From assembly GCA_021775425.1 (NCBI GenBank), contig JAJFHX010000036.1, forward strand, positions 27,932 to 91,931: DNA of 64,000 nucleotides, given 5' to 3'. Numbering within the stretch: the stretch's first letter is position 1; each line of letters starts with the position of its first letter. This document shows positions 8,199-17,100 of this stretch, one piece after another. The notes beneath the pieces were generated by a model that saw only the letters and a list, made by a program, of their open reading frames with translations, was not told where the DNA came from and did no database searches. This DNA is from Hyphomicrobiales bacterium. Its GTDB lineage: Bacteria; Pseudomonadota; Alphaproteobacteria; Rhizobiales; HXMU1428-3. The position numbers and the translations under genes were made by a program.

Positions 8199-11100
8199 AT
8201 GGTCGCATTCACAAAACATGATTTACAATTCATTCTGGATGGCATCACTGTCTCAGAAACTCACGCAAGTTCAACAAACACCATCATCACCACAATCAAT
8301 GGTGATGTCTGGACTGTCGCAGACCTTGAAACCAGCCGTCAGATTTTACTGGACCTGGTTCCAAATTCCCTGGAGCCGATTGGCATGCGCACCATCACTG
8401 GTGAGCTTAACAATCTGGTTATCGGACAAGAAGATTTTGGCGCCCTTGGCGAATTCCCCCGCCTGCTGGACCCCGACTATAGAGATGACGCAACCACCGG
8501 CAACACAGAAACTCCTTTTGGCTTTGGACCGATGGGTCCTTTCGTGACAAACACAGATTATGCAAATAGTGATGGTGATAGTTTCAACGGCGCACCAGGT
8601 CCTGTTTCAAATGGAGATGTTGTCGATAGCGACCCTCGCATCATCTCAAATCTAATCGTTGACCAGACAACAAACAATCCTGTTGCCGTATATGCCGCTG
8701 GCCTGAACGATGGATCAGAATTAAATGGAGACCTGTTCTTCATTCCGAACGTCGCTCCTGACGAAGGCCTTTCAGCTCCTTTCAATTCATGGATGACCCT
8801 GTTTGGTCAGTTTTTCGATCACGGTCTTGACCTCGTCAACAAAGGTGGCAGCGGCACAGTTTACATGCCGCTTCAGCCAGATGACCCGCTTTATGTGGAA
8901 GGCGGATTTACCAATTTCATGGTCTTAACACGCGCCTCTGTTGATCCGGGCCCCGATGGTGTGATCGGCACTGATGACGATGTCTCTGACGCTGTCAACA
9001 AAACCTCTCCCTTCGTTGATCAGAACCAGACATACACCTCCCACCCTTCGCACCAGATTTTCGTTCGTGAATATGAACTAGAAGACAGAGGTGATGGCCT
9101 TCGCCCTTATTCTACAGGTGCACTGATTGAAGGCGCTGGCGGCGGCATGGCCACCTGGGGTGAAGTAAAAGAACAAGCCCGTGATCTCCTCGGCTTTGAA
9201 CTGACTGACCGCGAAGGCCTTGACATTCCGCTTTTCGCCGTTGATCAGTATGGCGAATTCATAAGAGGAGCCAATGGCTTACCTCAAATCGTCATGGCTG
9301 ATGGCACCCTTGTTGAAGGCAATCTGACAACACCGGTTGTCATAGATAGCTCAGCCGGGGCACCAGGCACAATTGACGGCGCCGAAATTGCGCCAAGAAC
9401 AGGCTTCTCATTCCTGCTGGATATCGCACATGAAGCCAACCCGATTGACAGTCAGACAGGGGCATTCCTAAGCGCTGACACAGACACAGAAGTCGGCCTG
9501 AGTGAACCGGGCGCTTATGATAATGAGCTCTTGGATGCCCACTTTATTGCAGGTGATGGCCGTGCTAACGAAAATATTGGCCTTACAGCCGTTCACCATG
9601 TTTTCCATCAGGAACATAACCGTCTGGTTGAGCAAACAAAAGAGGTGCTTCTTTCATCCCTAAACAATGCTGATCTGGGCACCGTAGGTGATGAAGATGG
9701 TGCCATTGCCGCACTAGAAGTTTTAAACGGCTATCTTGAGGTCCCTGTTACTGCTATCCCAACAACACAGGCTCAGATTGACGCCCTTATATGGGACGGT
9801 GACCGTTTATTCCAGGCAGCTAAATTCGGTACAGAGATGCAATATCAGCATCTTGTTTTTGAAGAGTTCGCCAGAAAAGTACAACCACTTGTTGACCTGT
9901 TCGCAAGTTATGAAACCAGCATTGACGCAAAAATTGTCGCTGAATTTGCCCATACTGTTTATCGTTTTGGTCACTCTATGCTGACAGAAACAGTTGATCT
10001 GATGGATACCGAAGGCAATCTCACAGAAGTCGGTCTCATAGAGGCTTTCCTTAATCCTTTCGGCTTTAACCAGGCCGTAAATGAGATGGGCCAGGTATCC
10101 GAAGCTGATATTCTGGCGCAGGATTCATCAATAGCAGCCGGTGCCATCATCCGCGGTATGACACGGCAGACCGGCAATGAAATTGATGAATTCGTTACAG
10201 AAGCGCTGCGTAATAATCTTCTTGGTTTACCGCTTGACCTTGCGGCCATTAACATCGCCCGCGGCCGTGATACTGGCATCCCGACACTGAATGATGCCCG
10301 TGCTGATTTTTATGCAGGCACTGGTGATACAAAATTAAAACCATATGATGACTGGGTAGATTTTGCTCAGAATATGAAACATGGTGGCGCCTCAATTGTT
10401 AATTTCATAGCCGCCTATGGCCAGCATAGCCTTGTTCTTAGTGCTACATCTGTTGAACAAAAGAGAGCCGCCGCTCTCGCCATCACAACAGGGGTTGATC
10501 AATCTGGCACAGACAGCCTTGGCAATGCTTATAACTTTGTCGCCCCGACAGACAGGCTTGAATTCTTAAACAGCACCGGTGCCTGGGAAACAGCTGAAAC
10601 CGGTCTCAATCTGGTAGATTTCTGGATTGGCGGTCTTGCTGAAGCCATAGAACCATTTGGCGGCATGCTCGGCTCAACATTTAACTTTGTCTTTGAGCAA
10701 CAGCTGGAAGATCTTCAGGATGGTGACCGTTTCTATTATCTTGGCCGCGTGGCAGGACTTAACTTCCTCAGCCAGTTGGAGCAAAACTCCCTCGCCAACA
10801 TGATCATCCGCAATACAGACATTGGAGACAATGGCGGTGACCACTTACCGGGTGATATTTTCTCAACCCCCGCCTTTATTCTTGAAGTTGACCAGTCACT
10901 ACAAATCACCGGATTGCCAAGCCCGGATGTCGCGATTATGGAATCCGGCACCGTTATGGTAGAAAATGCAGACGGTGCAACATGGCAAACCATCACATTT
11001 GATCAACCCATTGAAAACGCAGTTGTTTCAATGATGATTAATACTTTGTCAGATATTGACCCCGCCACCATACGTGTGCGCAACATTACAGATACTGGCT

Positions 11101-14100
11101 TTGAATTCCAGATTGATGAATATGATTATCTTGATGGCATTCACGGCACAGAAACAATCAGCTGGGTTGCCGTTGCAGCCGGCGAACATGTCCTCTCTGA
11201 CGGAACAATCATTAAGGCAGGTACTGTTGAGGAAGACGCTGCCGGCAATAGCAATGTTGCATTTGGTGGCACAGAAACATTCTCTGGTGCTCCCATTGTG
11301 TTAACCCAGGTTTCAACAGTAAACGAAGACACAGCAATACTCACCCGCGTTCAGACAATTGATGCAAATGGCTTTAATCTGCGCTTGTCTGAGCAGGAAG
11401 CTGGCGCTGGTGTCAATGGTGGCACACATGCGACTGAAACTGTAGGCTGGATTGCCATTGAGGCGGGCGACGGAACACTGCTGAGCACCGGCCTGACAGG
11501 AGATGGTGTCAATCACAATACAGCAAATATTACGCATAATGGTGGCTTTGCAAACACCGTATTCATTGCCCAGATGCAAACCCGTGATGGTGGTGACCCG
11601 GCAACGGTGCGCGGTGTCAGTTTTGACGGAACAAATGCAAGCCTCTTTATTGAAGAAGAAGCCTCTGCAGATGCAGAAACCAACCACACCGGTGAAAATG
11701 TCGGCTATCTGGTGCTGCCAACAGGTGTCATCACAACACCCGGCGCACTTAATGCTGACCCGGTCAATGATCCGCTCGCACCAGGCGAAGTAAACCCCTT
11801 CCTTGACATTGGCGGCAACTCACTTGTCATCCGCGAAGATCTGGATAATGACGGTGACAATGACCTGCTTCACTATACAGGCGGAGATCATGTCGTCCTT
11901 GGCGGCACAGAAGAAAATGACACCATCATTGGCAGCATCGGCGATGATACCCTATGGGGTGACGGCGGTGATGATAACCTTGAAGGCGGTGATGGCGGTG
12001 ACATCATCCTCGGTGGTGATGGTGATGATGTGATCACTGATATCGGCGGCGTCAACAACCTGCAAGGACAGGATGGTAATGATGCCATTTCAGCCGGTCC
12101 GGGTGAGGCGCTTATCCTTGCTGGTGCTGGTAAAGACTTTGTCTTACAAGGTGCTGATTTAGCTGAAACATTCGGCGGGCTTGGGGATGACTTTATCCAT
12201 GCCGGAACAGAATCAAACATCCTCTTTGGTAATGAGGGCAATGACTGGCTCGAAGGCGGCGGCGGTAATAACCTTCTGGTTGGTGACAATGGCGACCCCT
12301 TCCTTAACAGTACATCTGGCGGTCATGATGTCTTTATTTCTGGACAGGGTGATGATGATTATGACAGTGAAGGCGGCGACGACATCATGGAAGGCGCTGA
12401 TGGCATTCAGCGCTTTGAAGGGCTAAACGGCTTTGACTGGGCAACATATAAAGATGTTGATCAGGGTGTGAGCGCAGATATGCTCCTTCGCGCCTTTGAT
12501 GAAACACCACTACCCCCCTCAAATGTTTCCATTCAGGACAGGTTCGATTCAGTTGAAGGTCTCTCTGGTGGGCGCGGCGGTGATATTCTTCGCGGCAGTA
12601 ACCAGACAGCTGTGGAAATTGCGACTATTAATAACGGCAATAACAGTGTGCTGCGGAATTTTGATCTAATTCAGGGCTTGAGAGAAGGTGATTTTGGCGG
12701 CGCCTTTGATGGCAATACAATTTTTGATGCCGCTACAACAGAATGGGGCGAGGGTGATATCATCCTCGGCGGCGCTGGTAGTGACATTATAGAAGGCCGT
12801 GAAGGTAATGATATTATCGATGGTGACCTCAAACTGGATGTCCGCCTGCTTATTAGAGATAGTGGCGGTGCTCCAATCGCCACTGCCTTTAAAATGCTTG
12901 GTGATTTGTACGCGGTAGATGCCAATGGCACCCCCTTAACAGATATTAATGGCGATTACATCCCCGCACCTCTCGGGCCAAATGGTGAATACGCATCTTT
13001 GAATGATGCCGTTTTCAACCGGGCTGTTAATCCTGGCAATATCGAAATTTTGAGAGAAATCATCGATGAAAGTGAAATGAGTGATTTTGATACGGCTCAG
13101 TTCTCAGATGTTTTCGCCAATTATACGATTGACCTTACACCAAATGCAGAAGGCTTTATTCGTATTCAGCATGATTCAGTCGCTGGCGCTAATGATGGCC
13201 TTGGCATTGATGGAACCGATCTGGTACGAGGCATTGAGCGTCTGCAATTCGCTGACCAGGTAATCAACCTGAGTGCAAATAATACAGTTGCAACAGGCAT
13301 GCCTCAAATCGTAGATCCGGTTTCTGGGCTGCCAGTCACAACACCGGCCATCGGACAGGAAGTGCGCGCAACGCAGGGCGATATTTTTGATGCAGATGGA
13401 ACTACCACATCCACCTTTGTCTATACCTGGCAAATGGAAGAATCACCAGGTGAGGGTGACTGGGTCGATATCATTATATTAACGGTTTCTGGTGATGACG
13501 CCCCACTTACAGGTGAAGTGGTGACATTACCTGATGAAGTGCTGGGCCTCGCCATTCGTGTGGTTGCCTCCTTCCAGGATGACGCTGGCGTCATAGAGCA
13601 GGTTGTCTCACTGCCAACTGATCTTGTTGGCAATTCGGTTGCGCCCACAGGAACAGCAGGAGCCGATATCCTTCTTGGTACACCATTTGATGATGTCATT
13701 AATGGCGGCGCTGGCAATGATGAAATATTTGGGCTTGCCGGGAATGATGTGCTGCGCGGTCAGGCTGATGATGACGTGATTGAAGGCGGTCTAGGTAATG
13801 ACATTATCTCTGGCGGCGGCGGCCTTGATGAGCTCTTCGGTGGCGACGGTATGGATACCATAGACGGTAATGGCGGCGCAGACCTGCTAGACGGCGGTGA
13901 TGGGAATGATCTGCTGCGTGGTGGCGGCGGTGCTGACGAGCTGCTTGGCGGAGCAGGCGATGATGATCTGCGCGGAAATGCCGGTGCAGATGAGATATCT
14001 GGTGGCACTGGAAATGACGACATCCGCGGCGGTGGCGGTAATGATGAAATCCTCTGGGTCGCAGGAGATGGCCGTGACACAGTCGATGGCGGTGGCGGCA

Positions 14101-17100
14101 ATGCCGACGTCTTCGATATCACGGGCGATGCAGCCATAGCTGAAACCTTCCGTATTATCGCGGTAACACCGCCGAACCCTGACCCGGGCCTCGGGCCAAT
14201 TGCCGCTGGCACAGAAATTATCGTCACCAGAAATGACGGAAGCGGTGAAACCATCATCGCAGAGCTGCAAAGAATTGAAGAACTGGTGATAAATGGCGTC
14301 GACGTGGACGCAAATGGCGGCGCAGCAGTTGGTGATACCATCCTGGTTTCAGGTGATTTCACCAACACAAGCCTCGCCCTCAACACAATCACAATCAACG
14401 GCACCACAGGTGATGACACGGTTGATATAACGGGGCTCTCTTCAGCCCACCGCATTGTCTTCCGCACCAATGGTGGTCAGGACATGGTCGTCGGTCAGCT
14501 TCGCGCACAAGATGTGATTGAAGTCGCACCAGGCCTTACCCCAGCTGATTATGACGCACCGGTTTATGATAGCAACACCGGGTTATGGACCATCACTCAG
14601 ACAGGTGGCGGGCATTCAATTTCATACCCCGGCACACCAACCAGTGACCAGCCAATGCTTGGGTCTTCAACCAGCAACACAGATAATTTTGAATTCACAG
14701 TTGATGATGTCCGCGAGCTTAAAAATCTGGTCCGCGGTCTGCCATCAGAAAATCTGGATGATGACACAGCCCATGCAACAGGCATTCGTGATCTTGAGGG
14801 TACCGGCAACAATGTCGCCAATCCTGACTATGGCTCATCAGATCAGCCTTTCATCAGACTAACGGATGCCCATTACGGTGCCTATGATGTAAGCATTGGC
14901 AATTTCTCTGTCAACCCGATCTTTAACGGGCTTGATGCGAGAGAAATCAGTAACATTCTTGGTGATCAGGAAGCAGGCTTAGCCAAATCAGAAGAAGAAA
15001 CAAACATCTTCTTCATGGCCTTTGGTCAGTATTTTGATCACGGTCTTGATTTCCTCCCCAAAGGGGGCAATGGCGTGCTTGAAATCGGCACAGGGGCCGA
15101 AGCGGGCTTTGCAGACTTAACCCGCGGGTCAGTGCATGGCTTTGACGAAAACGGCGTGCCGGAACACCTCAATAAAGCTTCGCCATTTGTTGATCAGAAC
15201 CAGGCCTATGGCTCCAATGAACTGGTTGGCCAGTTCCTGCGTGAAAGCATTAAACTGAGCCCAACGGATGATCACGGCGTCGCTGGTGCAAGATTGTTTG
15301 CCGGCATACCAGACCCGTCGAACCCAGCATTCAATCTCTTGCCATCTATGCGCGAGCTGATCCAGCACCATTGGGAAATGGACACCATGTTTGTCCATGA
15401 AACACTTCCCGGTGGTCAGATGTCATTCCGTGAATATTTCACAGATTGGCCTTATGCAGACGCAAATGCACCGGGCGGCGTGGCAGTTGGCACACTGGTT
15501 GATGAGTTTGGTGTCATCAACGAAGCCATGATTCCGGCCTTTAACGGTGACTTCATGGGCAGCGGCTACATTCTGGTTGGTGATGCCAATCCGTTTATTA
15601 ATCTGCTTGACCACTATGTGGCTGGTGATTTGCGGGCAAATGAAAATTATACCCTCACATCAATCCACACCATCTGGGCCCGCAACCACAACTACCATGT
15701 TGAAAAACTATTGGATGCCGGTTTTGATGGAACTGCAGAAGAACTGTTCCAGGCCGCAAAAATTGTCAACGAAGTTGAATATCAGCGCGTTGTCTTTGAT
15801 GAGTTCGCAGATGTTCTGCTCGGCGGTTTGAAAGGCAGTGGCCAGCACGGCTTTGATGACTACAACCCTGATGTTGACGCCCGCATCTCGCATGAATTTG
15901 CAGGCGCGGCTTACCGCTTCGGCCATTCACTGATCAGTCAGACCATTGAAATCATAGATGAAAACGGTCAGGTAAAAGAAGTGTCACTTGTCGATGTGTT
16001 CCTCAACCCGACAAATGACGCCGAAGCCTTCACAGCACCTCTGCCTCCAGGGTATGTACCACAACCAGGTTATGAGCAGATTGGTGTTGATCCTGTAATC
16101 GCAGGTATCACCAACCAGCAATCAGAAGAGGTTGACTTTAACCTCGTAGATGCGGTTCGCAACGACCTGGTCGCCATTCGGGCTGATCTGTTTGCCTTTA
16201 ACGTCTCTCGTGGCTGGGATCTTGGCCTTGGTACCTTAAACCAGATCCGCGCTGACCTTCTGGCGTCTGAAGATCCTTACGTGAAGGAAGCCGTTGACCG
16301 TGTTGGTGAAGACCTTGATCCATACACGTCATGGGAAGATTTCCAAGAGCGTAATGAACTGAGTGATGCTGTCATCGCGCAGTTTATGGCAGCCTATCCT
16401 GATCTGGTCCTCAACACACCAGAAGAGATTGCAGAATTTGTTGCAGCCAATCCGAACATCCAGCTAACAGGTGCCAATAACAATATCGTTAAAGGTATCG
16501 ACAGAGTTGACTTCTGGGTCGGTGGTCTTGCTGAAGAACATGTCAACGGCGGTGTCGTTGGCTCCACCTTCTGGGTTGTGCTGCATGAGCAGTTTGACCG
16601 TCTTCAGGAAGGTGACCGGTTCTATTATCTTGATCGTGCTGATGAATTTGACTTCTACGACTTCGCAAGAGATGAAGGCTTTGCCGGTATTATTGAGCGC
16701 AACACAGGCCTTGAAGGCCTTCCGGAAGATATCTTTGAAGTCAATGGAGACGGTGCCAACGATAATGACAACGATGATGATGACGACACAGATGATGATG
16801 ACAACGACAATGGGAATAATACCGGTGAGTTTATCTATACTGATGATGACGTAGCCGAGTTGCTCAATCTGGTTCGTGGTCTGCCTTCAGAAAATCTGGA
16901 TGATGACACAGCCCATGCCACAGGCATTCGTGACCTTGAAGGCACCGGCAACAATGTCGCCAATCCTGATTTTGGCTCATCAGATCAGCCATTCATCCGG
17001 TTAACGGATGCCCATTACGGTGAATTTAACTCAAGTATAAACAACTTTGACATCAACCCGATTTTTGACGGGCTGGATGCAAGAGAAATAAGCAACATCC

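Noticed and set aside
11890..14130. DNA-level short repeats suggesting a repeat array
   Set aside because: They are explained by the RTX nonapeptide coding repeats of the exoprotein.
13760..14470. Long minus-strand open frames rich in Ser and Pro opposite the RTX blocks
   Set aside because: They arise from the GGC/GAT-rich glycine-aspartate codons of the RTX repeats. They have no ribosome binding site or recognisable domain.
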